Counted from the stretch's first letter, positions 24,904-32,850 are shown. The stretch is 64,000 bases of DNA from Amycolatopsis sp. NBC_00345 (GCF_036116635.1 NZ_CP107995.1:7440001-7504000); one strand, 5' to 3'. The notes: generated from the letters alone by a model not told the origin. Program-made: numbers and translations.

Positions 24904-26157
24904 ATGGCGGGACAGTCGATGTCCGGGCAGCAGATCTACGACAACTTCGCCAATGCCGTAGGGCCAGACGGGCTGGCACATGCGGCCGATTGCGTCACTG
25001 AAATCCAAGGCCGATACGACGACCGCGCGACAGAAATTCGGTCGTTGGCTACCGCCATGGAGGAAGGGTGGGTCGGCGACGCGGCTGGCGCGGCTTCGCG
25101 GGGTGCAGGTCCTTTAGCTGTCGAGCATGCTCATGCTGCGGGAGCTGCAACCCTGGCGCAGGCGGGTCTGACGACACAGGCATCTGCGTGGCATTCCGTC
25201 AAGGCCAAGGTTCAACCGGTTCCGCCGGTACCGCAAGCTCCGCCGCCGATGTCGGGTTTCTTCGGTCTGCAGAGCGCGATCGACGCCGACATCGAAGGCA
25301 AAACCCAGCAGAGCAACAATGTTGCGACGGCGAACGTGGCGGCGATGAAGTCCTGGTCAGCGGCGTCGGACGAGACCGGGCGGCTCATGCCCACCAGCTA
25401 CGGCCAAATCGACCCGAACGCGATGAACATCAGCACCACGCAGGCGCCCGCGGTTCACGGCCCAACCGGACACAGCGGCAGCACGGGTGGGGCAATACAG
25501 TCCGGCCATGTCGCGGGCTCGACCGCGTCGCACGGCGGTGATGCCTTCGCACCAGGTGCCGGGACCACCACCTCTGGACCGTCGTCCGTGCACGGCAGTG
25601 CGGCCTCGCCGAGCACAGCCGGTTCCGGCGGGGACCAGTCAACGGTGCCGAACAGCTACGTTGCGCCAAGTGCGCAGACCGGGCTAGATCCTGGCGGCGC
25701 GTCGAACACCCCTGGTCTATACCGCAGCGGCATTCTGGATCCGAATCCTCAAGGGAGCCAGGGCGGCAGTGGCTCGTGGAACCCGAGCGGGCTTGCCGTC
25801 GGCGGCGCGGGCGGCACCGGTTCATTCGGCGCCGGCACCGGCTCAGGTGGCCGCCCCGGCGACAACGCGCTGGGCGGCGGCCGCGGCAGCGGGATCGGCG
25901 CATCGTCGGAAACGGCGGCATCCCGCGGGCCTGGCGGTGCCACAAGCTCGCAGTCGGGTCGCCCGGGCAGCGGAGGTGTCGGCGGGATGGGCGCAGGCCG
26001 CAAGGGCGAAGAGGACGAGGAACACGAGCGGAAATACATACAGTCCGACGATGAGCTGTTCCTGGCAGCGGACGACGGCCAGCGGCTAGTGGATCCGCAG
26101 ACCGGGATGGCTGCAAGCCCGGCAGTGATCGGCGAAGCTCCCAAGAAACGGGTGTAG
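24904..26157 (+). CDS. PPE-like ESX substrate (element copy)
   Basis: The 417-residue protein has a helical N-terminal domain (IYDNFANAVGPDGLAHAADC, then AMEEGWVGDAAGAASRGAGPL, a WVGDAA motif as in WXG/PPE-like proteins). A Gly/Ser/Thr-rich linker runs from about 165 to 365. The acidic tail contains EDEEHE, then DDELFLAADDGQRLVDP and finally SPAVIGEAPKKRV. Both the layout and the DEEH...P-x-VIG tail match the chromosomal PPE-like protein at 7040-8440. The espG gene follows 5 nt downstream. Confidence 0.75.
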   Translation: MAGQSMSGQQIYDNFANAVGPDGLAHAADCVTEIQGRYDDRATEIRSLATAMEEGWVGDAAGAASRGAGPLAVEHAHAAGAATLAQAGLTTQASAWHSVKAKVQPVPPVPQAPPPMSGFFGLQSAIDADIEGKTQQSNNVATANVAAMKSWSAASDETGRLMPTSYGQIDPNAMNISTTQAPAVHGPTGHSGSTGGAIQSGHVAGSTASHGGDAFAPGAGTTTSGPSSVHGSAASPSTAGSGGDQSTVPNSYVAPSAQTGLDPGGASNTPGLYRSGILDPNPQGSQGGSGSWNPSGLAVGGAGGTGSFGAGTGSGGRPGDNALGGGRGSGIGASSETAASRGPGGATSSQSGRPGSGGVGGMGAGRKGEEDEEHERKYIQSDDELFLAADDGQRLVDPQTGMAASPAVIGEAPKKRV

Positions 26158-26162
26158 CGCCA

Positions 26163-26900
26163 ATGTGGTTTCCCGAACCGGTCGGCTTCGCCGCAACGGA
26201 CCTCGCGGCGTTAGTGACCGGTGAGACGGGCGCTGATCTGCACGTTGTGCTGGCTCCGCAGGCGGAGTGGCATGACTCGGAGGCGCAGACGGACGCAGAC
26301 AAGCGGCTCGCGGAACTGCGAAGCCGATACGACGGGCCGACGCGCAGCGTGGACGATCCAGAACTGGCCGACGTGGCCGAGCTGTTGAGTCAGCCGCCGC
26401 ACGCCTGCTACGGCTGGTTCAGTGACGGCTCGCAACACTTGTCTGCGTTGGCCGCCGGATCGTCGTGGTTCGGATTGATCGCAATCCGGGACGGCGACGA
26501 GATCTGGGTGCGGACGTTCCGGCCCCAACGGCTCAGCACCGTCTTGGCGGATGTGCTGCCGCACGATCACGTGCGGTCCAACGCGCAACCGGTCACGGTG
26601 CTGCGCAGCGAACTGCTCGAAGCCCGGAAAACCGGCCTCGCGCGCAACAGTGCGGTACGGCAGGCTGAACGGATCATCGCCGACCCGCCGTTGGTCAGCG
26701 CCGAGCTCTATGGCGAGCAACGCGATCGAAACGGCCGTCACCGCTGTGAGTTCCCTCTACGGGTCTACGACACCGCTACAGGGCGGTGGGCGTTACAGAT
26801 CAGCAAGCATTACGACGAGGAGCGGTGGGACCTCTCAGCAGCTACTACGGCGCGAGTCGCTGACCTTCTCGACGGGCTTCACTCACGACAGGACGCTTGA
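26163..26900 (+). CDS. EspG family chaperone (element copy)
   Basis: The 245-residue protein aligns by motif with the chromosomal EspG proteins. FGLIAIRDGDEIWVRTF corresponds to VAIQDGDGIWLRG, the PVTVLRSELLEA strand-helix follows, and VYDTATGRWALQISKHYDEERWDL corresponds to WFDTATGRY. It immediately follows the PPE-like gene and overlaps the next gene (TGATG). Expected role: cytosolic chaperone for the element-encoded PE/PPE-like pair. Confidence 0.82.
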   Translation: MWFPEPVGFAATDLAALVTGETGADLHVVLAPQAEWHDSEAQTDADKRLAELRSRYDGPTRSVDDPELADVAELLSQPPHACYGWFSDGSQHLSALAAGSSWFGLIAIRDGDEIWVRTFRPQRLSTVLADVLPHDHVRSNAQPVTVLRSELLEARKTGLARNSAVRQAERIIADPPLVSAELYGEQRDRNGRHRCEFPLRVYDTATGRWALQISKHYDEERWDLSAATTARVADLLDGLHSRQDA

Positions 26901-27349
26901 TGACCGTGGATATATTGAAAGCTCTTGGGATCAGCAACGGCCAAGATGTCGTCAAACGGCAGCAGCGCCTTGCCGAGGTCGACGCAGAACTCGCCACGCA
27001 ACGGTTCCGCGGAGCCTCCCGTGACAACACCGCGACCGCCATCGTCACCGGTCGTGGGGACATCTTCGAAATTGTCATTCGCGACGACGCATTGCGTTCA
27101 TCTCATCCGGAACTGGTCGGCCCCGCCGTCGTCGAAGCGCTCACTCAGGCTCGGATCGCGGCCGGGCAGCACGCGCGCGCTGAAGTGTTGGCGGTGACTC
27201 ACCCTGACACGCCCGTGCCGGATCCTTCGCCCGCCGCGCAAGCCGCGCCGCCAACGGCCTCGGCCCCGTCGACCGTGGACACGCGGAGGCCACGAATCCA
27301 GGACGACGACGATTTCAGCGATTACGACTTTCTGGATCCGGGAGAGTAA
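26900..27349 (+). CDS. YbaB/EbfC family protein with C-terminal extension
   Basis: The 149-residue protein resembles small nucleoid-associated YbaB/EbfC proteins. An N-terminal helix (QQRLAEVDAELATQRF) leads into strands with TATAIVTGRGDIFEIVIRDDAL, then a helix PAVVEALTQARIAAGQHA. A Pro-rich, acidic C-terminal tail ends DYDFLDPGE. Such proteins accompany ESX cargo clusters in many actinobacteria. The ATG overlaps the espG stop. Confidence 0.72.
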   Translation: MTVDILKALGISNGQDVVKRQQRLAEVDAELATQRFRGASRDNTATAIVTGRGDIFEIVIRDDALRSSHPELVGPAVVEALTQARIAAGQHARAEVLAVTHPDTPVPDPSPAAQAAPPTASAPSTVDTRRPRIQDDDDFSDYDFLDPGE

Positions 27350-27355
27350 CAATCC

Positions 27356-27685
27356 ATGTCGATTTACAACCAACTTTACGCCCTCACCCAGGAAATCGAA
27401 GCAAACCTGCACCGGACAGAAGCGGCGGCCGCAGCGGCCTCCGAGGTTGCGATCAACCGCCGGATCCCCGGCGGCGCGGGGGCCGTCACAGTGTCAGGAA
27501 GAGGGACCCTCGTGTCGGTCACCATCGATCCGCACGGCCTGACCTCCACTAATGGCCGTGCGCTCGGTGCCCAGATCGCCCAGACGATCCGCGAAGCAGA
27601 GGTCCAAGCGCGCGCGCAAATGAACCAAGCGCTGCAGAACGCGTCAGCAGCGAGCGACTCCGCCAGGAGGGAAACTAGTGACTGA
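27356..27685 (+). CDS. YbaB/EbfC family protein
   Basis: The 109-residue protein has the YbaB order: helix IYNQLYALTQEIEANLHRTEAAAAAASE, strands GAGAVTVSGRGTLVSVTIDPHGL, and helix GAQIAQTIREAEVQARAQMNQAL. It lies between the first YbaB-like gene and the EspC-like gene, whose GTG start overlaps its end. It probably forms homo- or heterodimers with its neighbour; role in the ESX cargo is unknown. Confidence 0.75.
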   Translation: MSIYNQLYALTQEIEANLHRTEAAAAAASEVAINRRIPGGAGAVTVSGRGTLVSVTIDPHGLTSTNGRALGAQIAQTIREAEVQARAQMNQALQNASAASDSARRETSD

Positions 27686-28046
27686 TAAAGGATTCGAAGT
27701 CGTCCCGGGAGCGCTCCGGAAAACACAGGCTTCCTTTGTTGATGCCGCAGAACGTCACATTCAGCTCATTAATCAAGATCTTCCAAACTTCAGGATGAGC
27801 CAACTAGACCTTGGCCTCATCGGGAAATTGACAGGAATCATCCCCGAGTACAACGCTGCGCTCGACCAGATCAGTCAGAAAGTTACCGCAAGCTGCAGCA
27901 GTCTCACCAGTGCCGCCTACAACCTCGACTCCGCCGCGAAGGCTTACGAAGCACAGGACGAGGAGTACTACAAGAAGTTCGGCTGGCTGGCCGAAAAGGT
28001 CAACGAGGGCGGCATCTACCAGCCAGACCAGAAAGGCGACCACTGA
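27678..28046 (+). CDS. EspC-like (DUF2580/WXG100-type) ESX protein
   Basis: The 122-residue helical-hairpin protein reads FEVVPGALRKTQASFVDAAERH, then GLIGKLTGIIPEYNAALDQISQKV, SCSSLTSAAYNLDSAAKAYEAQDEEYYKKF. The ending AAKAYEAQDEEYYKKFG is the typical Y-x-x-x-D/E region near the end of ESX substrates. GTG at 27678 follows AGGAGG. The stop overlaps the ATG of the next gene, so the two are coupled. Confidence 0.78.
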   Translation: MTDKGFEVVPGALRKTQASFVDAAERHIQLINQDLPNFRMSQLDLGLIGKLTGIIPEYNAALDQISQKVTASCSSLTSAAYNLDSAAKAYEAQDEEYYKKFGWLAEKVNEGGIYQPDQKGDH

Positions 28047-28831
28047 TGGCCGACCCGTCCCAGAATTCGTCTCCAGGCCCGACGGGCAGCACTCCGCCGT
28101 CATGGTCGAACCCACTCTCGGACAGCCCTGCTCCAGCAGCTCCAAAAGCGAACCCGATACCGAATTTCCCCAGCATTCCGTATCCCAGCGATTCTGACAA
28201 GAAGATCCGGGAAGCCGCAGAGAAAGTCAACCATCCGGACGTAATCCAGATGCTTGATAACATCAAGAACAATCTCTTCGGAAATGCCGAGAAGATCGAG
28301 CTCATAGCTCAAGGCTGGGCGTCGAACACCTCGATGGTCGACTCTCGCACCGAAATCCAACACGCAACTGAGAATCTCTCCGGATACTGGTCCGGTCCAG
28401 CGTATAATCAGTACTCGGCATACGCCGCCGATGTGACTGGTGCGTTCGACACTGATCAATCCGCCATTGCAGCCATGGGGACAACCCTCGGCAACTGCGT
28501 TTCAATCGTATACAACACGTACGCAGCCATAGTCAGGTTTATCGGAAACACGGCAGCGGATCTTGTTAATGCTGCAGCAAATGTCTTGATTACCTTGATT
28601 CCAGGAGTTGGAGAACTAGAGGCGTCGAACGCCCTCCAAGCAACGATAGACATTCTGACCGGATTTATACGAAACTGCACCGACCTACTTTCCAGCGCGG
28701 TCGAGCAGTTCGGGCAATACAAGGGCACCGCCATCGGGTTCACCGCCAGCGCGGCCGGCTTCAAACAATTGACTCCCCTGCCTGACCAGATCGGAAACCC
28801 TAGCAGTTGGCATGTCAACCCCGCAGGCTAG
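28046..28831 (+). CDS. long WXG-type ESX-associated protein
   Basis: The 261-residue protein has a Pro/Ser-rich N-terminus (about 1-45) followed by helices containing NLSGYWSGPAYNQYSAYAADV, a WSG turn as in WXG100 proteins. A hydrophobic helical region follows with AADLVNAAANVLITLIPGVGELEASNAL. It fits an extended WXG-domain secreted protein. No C-terminal toxin domain is visible; the last 60 residues look helical and uncharged. It is the last gene of the ESX cargo operon. Confidence 0.65.
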   Translation: MADPSQNSSPGPTGSTPPSWSNPLSDSPAPAAPKANPIPNFPSIPYPSDSDKKIREAAEKVNHPDVIQMLDNIKNNLFGNAEKIELIAQGWASNTSMVDSRTEIQHATENLSGYWSGPAYNQYSAYAADVTGAFDTDQSAIAAMGTTLGNCVSIVYNTYAAIVRFIGNTAADLVNAAANVLITLIPGVGELEASNALQATIDILTGFIRNCTDLLSSAVEQFGQYKGTAIGFTASAAGFKQLTPLPDQIGNPSSWHVNPAG

Positions 28832-28952
28832 AGCGTCAAGAGAAAAGCTGGCGGAATGAACAACCCGCTAGCGAGAGGTCCGCGACCAATTTCGCAAGGC
28901 ACGGAGGAGACCCTACATTGCGTTCGACTGTTGCTGGCCCCAGTCAATAAAC

Positions 28953-29834
28953 TCACTCCTTCTTGGTTTCGACAGGCTGCTCAAGCTGCTGCTGACGCTT
29001 AGCCTGCTCGTCTCGGATCATCTCCACTTGCTGGCAAAAAAACCGATACGCATCTGCTTCATCCGAGCAGTGCGCATACTTACCTACACGAAGTTGTACC
29101 GAGTTGTACTCACGCTCAACCGAATCGGACGCTTGTTGTAAATTGAACGATCGCTCACGGAACTTGTAATAACCATTAATGCCCGTAGCTATACCGACCA
29201 CAAGACTGATGACAATCGCCGCAACCCTAAACAAGGAGAACGATACCGAGGCGGTGGTAATAGCCGATGTTACTACGGATCCAATGATAGTAATAGTCTG
29301 AAATCTGTCGTGCCTGCGCTTGTATTTGGCTGCCTGTTGCCGATACTCGTCTATTACAACAGATGCACTTTCCCTGTACTGATGGCGAACTTTTAGCAGC
29401 TTTAGCTCGTCGTCTTCCTGCTCTGCTACCCCTAGCTCATCTGCGACTCTCTCATTGTAGAACTCGCGCATCAAAGCCAGGTTTTCACGAATGGTAGCGC
29501 AGTTCCACGAGAATATCAGCGCGAGAAGTACAGCGCCTAGAATCGCCGCGGCGGCTACACTAACTAGCAATAAGTGTAACCAGCTATCCAAGGTCAGCAA
29601 TTTAAGATTCTCAAGTAAAACGAGCGCCACTAATGCCGCAGCGAACGTGATGGCAATCCATAGGGCAGCGACACGGCCGGCGTGCGCCTTTTTCAAGTCA
29701 ATCTCTGTACGTATAACTATCCGACGAACAGAGCGAGATGGCTCATCATCTGAAATATTCCTATACGTCGGCGCTTTGAACGTCCTTTTCAGCCACGAAA
29801 CAAAGCTCTCTCCCCGATAGGATTCCGCAGCCAT
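28953..29834 (-). CDS. SLATT/DUF4231-like membrane protein
   Basis: The 293-residue protein has membrane pairs at about 55-75/87-109 and 180-197/202-221. Before the second pair is YRQQAAKYKRRHDRFQ, and after it GYYKFRERSFNLQQASDSVEREYNSV...YRFFCQQVEMIRDEQ. This layout matches SLATT/DUF4231 proteins, 2-TM pore-like effectors predicted in nucleotide-linked conflict systems. The gene is visibly richer in A/T and in codons such as ATA than its neighbours, pointing to separate acquisition. It is on the opposite strand to the ESX genes and NDK. Confidence 0.65.
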   Translation of the reverse strand: MAAESYRGESFVSWLKRTFKAPTYRNISDDEPSRSVRRIVIRTEIDLKKAHAGRVAALWIAITFAAALVALVLLENLKLLTLDSWLHLLLVSVAAAAILGAVLLALIFSWNCATIRENLALMREFYNERVADELGVAEQEDDELKLLKVRHQYRESASVVIDEYRQQAAKYKRRHDRFQTITIIGSVVTSAITTASVSFSLFRVAAIVISLVVGIATGINGYYKFRERSFNLQQASDSVEREYNSVQLRVGKYAHCSDEADAYRFFCQQVEMIRDEQAKRQQQLEQPVETKKE

Positions 29835-30141
29835 CGATCCCCGCTATACCTAGACAAGCAAGTACGAAGACTACAATCGCATTGCAGCGGCGCCGAGGTC
29901 AAGACTCTATTCGAGCGAATCGAAGAGGAGTTCGGCCGTGGCTACCTCCAATTCCGACGGACTTTGCGGCCAATACCACAGAATCTGAGTACCGGAATTG
30001 CCGCTCGCGATCTTGGAAATGTCTTCCCGCACAGCGGCCATTGCATTTGCGGGATGCCAGCGCACCGCCGCCTATCCGGAAGACCTTCGCACAGCGAGTA
30101 GGTTACGATCCGTGCACTACCAACGACGAAAGGAAGTAGCC
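29835..30141. other. divergent promoter region of SLATT-like and NDK genes
   Basis: About 307 bp between two divergent start codons. No supported gene; an 85-codon plus-strand frame has no recognisable features. It is expected to hold both promoters and the NDK ribosome site (AGGAAG before 30142). Confidence 0.5.
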
Positions 30142-30651
30142 ATGACTGACTCGTCAGACCTTGGCGTTGAGCGGTCCCTGGTCCTACTCAAACCGGACAC
30201 CCTTGTTCGCGGGCTGGCGGGCCGTATTCTCGCGCGCTTCGAGGAGGCCGCGCTCAAGATCGTCGGTGTCAAGATGAGGCAGATGGACGCGGAGTTCACT
30301 CGCAAACACTACTTCGACCTTGAAGAGCGCGCCGGAGCAGAGGTCTATAATTGCACTGCTCAGTTCATGCAGTCCGGACCGGTGATCGCGCTCGCGCTCG
30401 AAGGTGTCGACGCGGTAGCAAAGGTTCGGAAGATCATTGGTGGCACCTTTCCGAGCGACGCGGCGCCGGGCACTATCCGAGGCGACTACGCGCACCAGAC
30501 GAAGGCGTCCTCCGAAGTGAGCGGCAAGGCAGTGATGAACCTCGTGCATGCGTCGGGAAATTCTGAAGAAGCAAAGTACGAAGTAGGGCTTTGGTTCGAT
30601 GCGGCCGAGCAGTTTGATTACGAAACACTCGCCGAAAAACTCGCCTACTAA
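30142..30651 (+). CDS. nucleoside diphosphate kinase (accessory copy on the element)
   Basis: The 169-residue protein follows the NDK fold: RSLVLLKPDTLVRGLAGRILARFEEAALKIVGVKM at the start, a Kpn-loop-like ...APGTIRGDYA region, and NLVHASGNSEEAKYEV around the phosphate-accepting histidine. Canonical NDKs have N-x-x-H-G-S-D; here it is N-L-V-H-A-S-G. The catalytic His and Lys are kept, but the neighbouring Gly and Asp are changed. It is longer than the usual 135-150 residues. A second copy of a housekeeping enzyme on a mobile element suggests a specialised role. Confidence 0.88.
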   Translation: MTDSSDLGVERSLVLLKPDTLVRGLAGRILARFEEAALKIVGVKMRQMDAEFTRKHYFDLEERAGAEVYNCTAQFMQSGPVIALALEGVDAVAKVRKIIGGTFPSDAAPGTIRGDYAHQTKASSEVSGKAVMNLVHASGNSEEAKYEVGLWFDAAEQFDYETLAEKLAY

Positions 30652-30659
30652 GGTCCTAA

Positions 30660-30980
30660 ATGACCGAAAGTGCCGCACGCCGAGTCTCAATTGACGAGCT
30701 CCAGAAAATGTTTACTGCGGAAAAGAAAATAGATAAGCGAGCCGCGGCGGAAACCGCGTACGCCTTGGCATTCCGGTACCGCGACGAGGATGTTCATGAT
30801 GCGCGCCGATTCGACCTCGCACGAGAATGGGCTCGCAGGGCGATCACGTTACTCGATGAATTGCCCGCGAATTCTCCATCTGACGTCGCCAGTACCCGTG
30901 TTTCTGTCGGTGGGGTCCCGATCCCGGGTCTGCTCCACTCTGGAGTAGTCCGCGAGCGGCTTGGAGACGTGCTGTACTAA
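30660..30980 (+). CDS. small helical (TPR-like) protein paired with NDK
   Basis: The 106-residue protein begins 8 nt after the NDK stop. Its middle (RAAAETAYALAFRYRDEDVHDARRFDLAREWARRAITLLDEL) looks like one or two TPR-type helices. The last third (VGGVPIPGLLHSGVVRERLGDVLY) is probably a short extension. No family could be named. Tight spacing to NDK implies joint function. A hairpin terminator follows. Confidence 0.65.
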   Translation: MTESAARRVSIDELQKMFTAEKKIDKRAAAETAYALAFRYRDEDVHDARRFDLAREWARRAITLLDELPANSPSDVASTRVSVGGVPIPGLLHSGVVRERLGDVLY

Positions 30981-30991
30981 GTCCACCGTCG

Positions 30992-31031
30992 GAGCGGCCC
31001 GCCAAGCTGGAAATCCAGTCGCGGGCCGCTC
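30992..31031. terminator. convergent terminator between TPR-like and Nudix genes
   Basis: GAGCGGCCCGC and its perfect complement with an 18-nt loop, between convergent genes. Confidence 0.75.
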
Positions 31032-31042
31032 AGTCGGTTCGC

Positions 31043-31459
31043 TTAGTTGGACAAGTTCTCATTCAGGTACTCCTGAACTGGCCCGTAGAATGGATACGGA
31101 ACATAATCGGTCAGCGTCGCGCTGTCTGACCAGGCGAATTCTGCAAGCTCGTCGTCGTCAACCACGGAGGCAGTTCCGCCGGCGACCTGGCAAGCCACAT
31201 AGATCATGGTCCGCCCAGTGTTCGGGTGGACACGCTCACCAAGGATCGCATCGTCCTTGACCTCAAGGCCGGTCTCCTCTCGCGTTTCCCGAACCGCAGC
31301 TTCGTTCGCGGACTCGCCATCCTCGATCTCTCCGCCCGGGAACTGCCACGACAAGCTGCCTTCCTTCACCCGGCGGCGCACGAGAAGTACCTGACCCTCA
31401 TGCACGATGACGGCGGACGCGATCGACTTTTCTTTGTCGGCTGACGCGTTTTCAGTCAT
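31043..31459 (-). CDS. Nudix hydrolase with intact catalytic box
   Basis: The 138-residue single-domain protein has SAVIVHEGQVLLVRRR and a complete Nudix box, GGEIEDGESANEAAVRETREETGL, meeting G-x5-E-x7-R-E-U-x-E-E-x-G-U. It should therefore hydrolyse a nucleoside diphosphate-linked compound; substrate unknown. Its ATG overlaps the stop of the upstream XRE-Nudix gene (ATGA), so an active Nudix enzyme is translated together with a degenerate regulator-like one. Confidence 0.88.
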   Translation of the reverse strand: MTENASADKEKSIASAVIVHEGQVLLVRRRVKEGSLSWQFPGGEIEDGESANEAAVRETREETGLEVKDDAILGERVHPNTGRTMIYVACQVAGGTASVVDDDELAEFAWSDSATLTDYVPYPFYGPVQEYLNENLSN

Positions 31460-32121
31460 TCCGACACCTCCAAGGCTTCCAATATGGGCGGAAAAATCTG
31501 CTCCGCCGGGATAAACTTCACCAACTTGGTCTTTTCAACCCAGGCAACGTTAACATTCTCCAGGACATCCATGTTTTGCGCCTCCCCGGTCAAGTACTCG
31601 CACAGCAGGTACTCCGCCTGTACGTGTGTAATCGGGTGAAGCCGCTCGCCGAGCTTGCGAGTCACAGCGCAATGCACGCCGGTTTCACCAAGGGTCTCCC
31701 GGATGGCCACGGTTTCCGCCGCATGCCCGGGCTTCACCATCCCTGCCGGGAACTGCCACGAGATGCCATCGCCGTTCTCATCGCGCCGACACACGATGAG
31801 GACTCTCGACCCATCGGTTACGACGGCGATTGCGACCCGCAGAGCCTGGACCGGCCCGCCGCCCGCCGCAGGCCTCTGTGGCTCGTCGCTCTGCTCAGTC
31901 AGCCGCTTGAATCGCGCCTTGCCTGGACCTGACGCCCGGTCGAAGGCGGTGTCCAGCAGTTCTTGCATCTCCTGCCTTGGCGTGACGTCCGGCTTGGTAT
32001 GCCACGAGGCAACTGTTCGCACCGCGATGCCCAGATGCTTCGCGAAGGCCTCATTGCTCATACGGAGAGAAGCCTGCAGAGCGGTCGCCGTCCGTCCGGT
32101 CCACTCGCTCACGAAATCCAC
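31456..32121 (-). CDS. XRE domain fused to degenerate Nudix domain (Pif-like candidate)
   Basis: About 221 residues. An N-terminal helix-turn-helix (ALQASLRMSNEAFAKHLGIAVRTVASWHTKP) is followed by a Nudix fold (LRVAIAVVTDGSRVLIVCRR, ISWQFPAGMVKPG). The Nudix box reads ...RETLGETGV: the x5-E position is His and the first of the paired Glu is Gly, so catalysis is doubtful. It is closely related to the protein at 38152-38841. The pSAM2 immunity factor Pif also has a Nudix motif, so a role in conjugal immunity or regulation is possible. GTG at 32121 follows GGGGGT; other GTG codons at 32130 and 32112 are possible. Confidence 0.75.
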   Translation of the reverse strand: MDFVSEWTGRTATALQASLRMSNEAFAKHLGIAVRTVASWHTKPDVTPRQEMQELLDTAFDRASGPGKARFKRLTEQSDEPQRPAAGGGPVQALRVAIAVVTDGSRVLIVCRRDENGDGISWQFPAGMVKPGHAAETVAIRETLGETGVHCAVTRKLGERLHPITHVQAEYLLCEYLTGEAQNMDVLENVNVAWVEKTKLVKFIPAEQIFPPILEALEVSE

Positions 32122-32147
32122 GCGCGGCACCCCCAGACGCCGCGGGG

Positions 32148-32195
32148 TGCACTGCTGGTGCACTGGTGATGCACCGTGATTGCACTGGTCATGCA
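32148..32195 (-). promoter_or_regulatory. five-copy TGCA array with 11-bp period
   Basis: TGCA occurs at 32148, 32159, 32170, 32181 and 32192, each separated by exactly 7 nt. The spacers resemble each other (CTGGTGA and CTGGTCA). The array lies about 27 bp upstream of the XRE-Nudix start, the position expected for an autoregulatory operator bound cooperatively on one face of the helix. A further TGCA at 32229 is out of phase. Confidence 0.7.
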
Positions 32196-32258
32196 TCGTT
32201 TGCGACGACGGTCCGGCGTTGACTGAGGTGCATGAAAACAAGTCATCCGAGCCCCCAG

Positions 32259-32684
32259 TCAGCGGCGCTGTTCCCGGCCATTCGAGATGGAGCCGAGCAC
32301 AGTTTCAACACTCGCGCTGATCTCGTCCAGACGCTCGTTCACTGTGCCCAGATCACGGAGCCGGTCCGTAATTTCGCGCAACTGGTGTTCGATGACCGCA
32401 AGTCGGCCGGGGATGTCGTCATCCCCGCGCGGCGTCGGCTCCCCTACCTCCGGTGGTCGGCGACCCGCAAGCACCGCCGCCAAGTAGCCGGCATGCAGGT
32501 CGAGCGCGACGGACAGAGCTTCAAGCGTGCGGTCACTGCGTCGCCGCTGCGCCGTGTTGTGCTGGATTTCGCGAACCGTGGCCTTGGAGACTTGCGAGCG
32601 CGCAATGAACTCGCGCTGGCTGAGACCGAGTTCGGCCATGCGCTGATTGATCGCTCTTGCGACTGCCACCCAGTCTTCCGACAC
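32259..32684 (-). CDS. XRE family regulator with coiled-coil C-terminus
   Basis: The 141-residue protein has VSEDWVAVARAINQRMAELGLSQREFIARSQVSKATVREIQ, a clear lambda-repressor-type helix-turn-helix. HAGYLAAVLAGRRPP follows, and then a heptad-like IPGRLAVIEHQLREITDRLRDLGTVNERLDEISASV segment likely to dimerise. GTG at 32684 is 5 nt after GGAGG. It is divergent from the excisionase gene with an inverted repeat in between, so it probably represses excision/transfer genes. Confidence 0.82.
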   Translation of the reverse strand: MSEDWVAVARAINQRMAELGLSQREFIARSQVSKATVREIQHNTAQRRRSDRTLEALSVALDLHAGYLAAVLAGRRPPEVGEPTPRGDDDIPGRLAVIEHQLREITDRLRDLGTVNERLDEISASVETVLGSISNGREQRR

Positions 32685-32789
32685 GTATCCCTCCGCGCTC
32701 CGCCTCGACGCCGAGACTAGCGCGGCTCGCGATTCCGCGGCCCACTCTCCGCGCCCGCGCGGACACATTCGGCCTTGTTGCGCCTTCGA

Positions 32790-32805
32790 GGGATCAAATC
32801 ATCCC
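32790..32805. promoter_or_regulatory. candidate operator in the xis/XRE divergent region
   Basis: GGGAT-CAAATC-ATCCC is a 5-bp inverted repeat with a 6-nt spacer, in an AT-rich stretch between the XRE regulator and the excisionase. The decamer AAATAAGTCT at 32819-32828 recurs at 38059-38068 upstream of the second XRE-Nudix gene. Confidence 0.45.
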
Positions 32806-32850
32806 AAAATTCTGGATTAAATAAGTCTTTCGATCAAAGGGTCTTCTCTC

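Noticed and set aside
28046..28831. Polymorphic toxin at the end of the ESX cargo operon
   Set aside because: The WXG-like protein has no recognisable nuclease, NADase or deaminase motif at its C-terminus and there is no small immunity gene after it.
29882..30139. 85-codon gene upstream of NDK
   Set aside because: Random-looking composition and location in a divergent promoter region; no start signal.
32122..32241. Extending the XRE-Nudix gene to a TTG at 32241
   Set aside because: That would make the TGCA array coding; the translation there is unlike the family and the later GTG codons have a better ribosome site.
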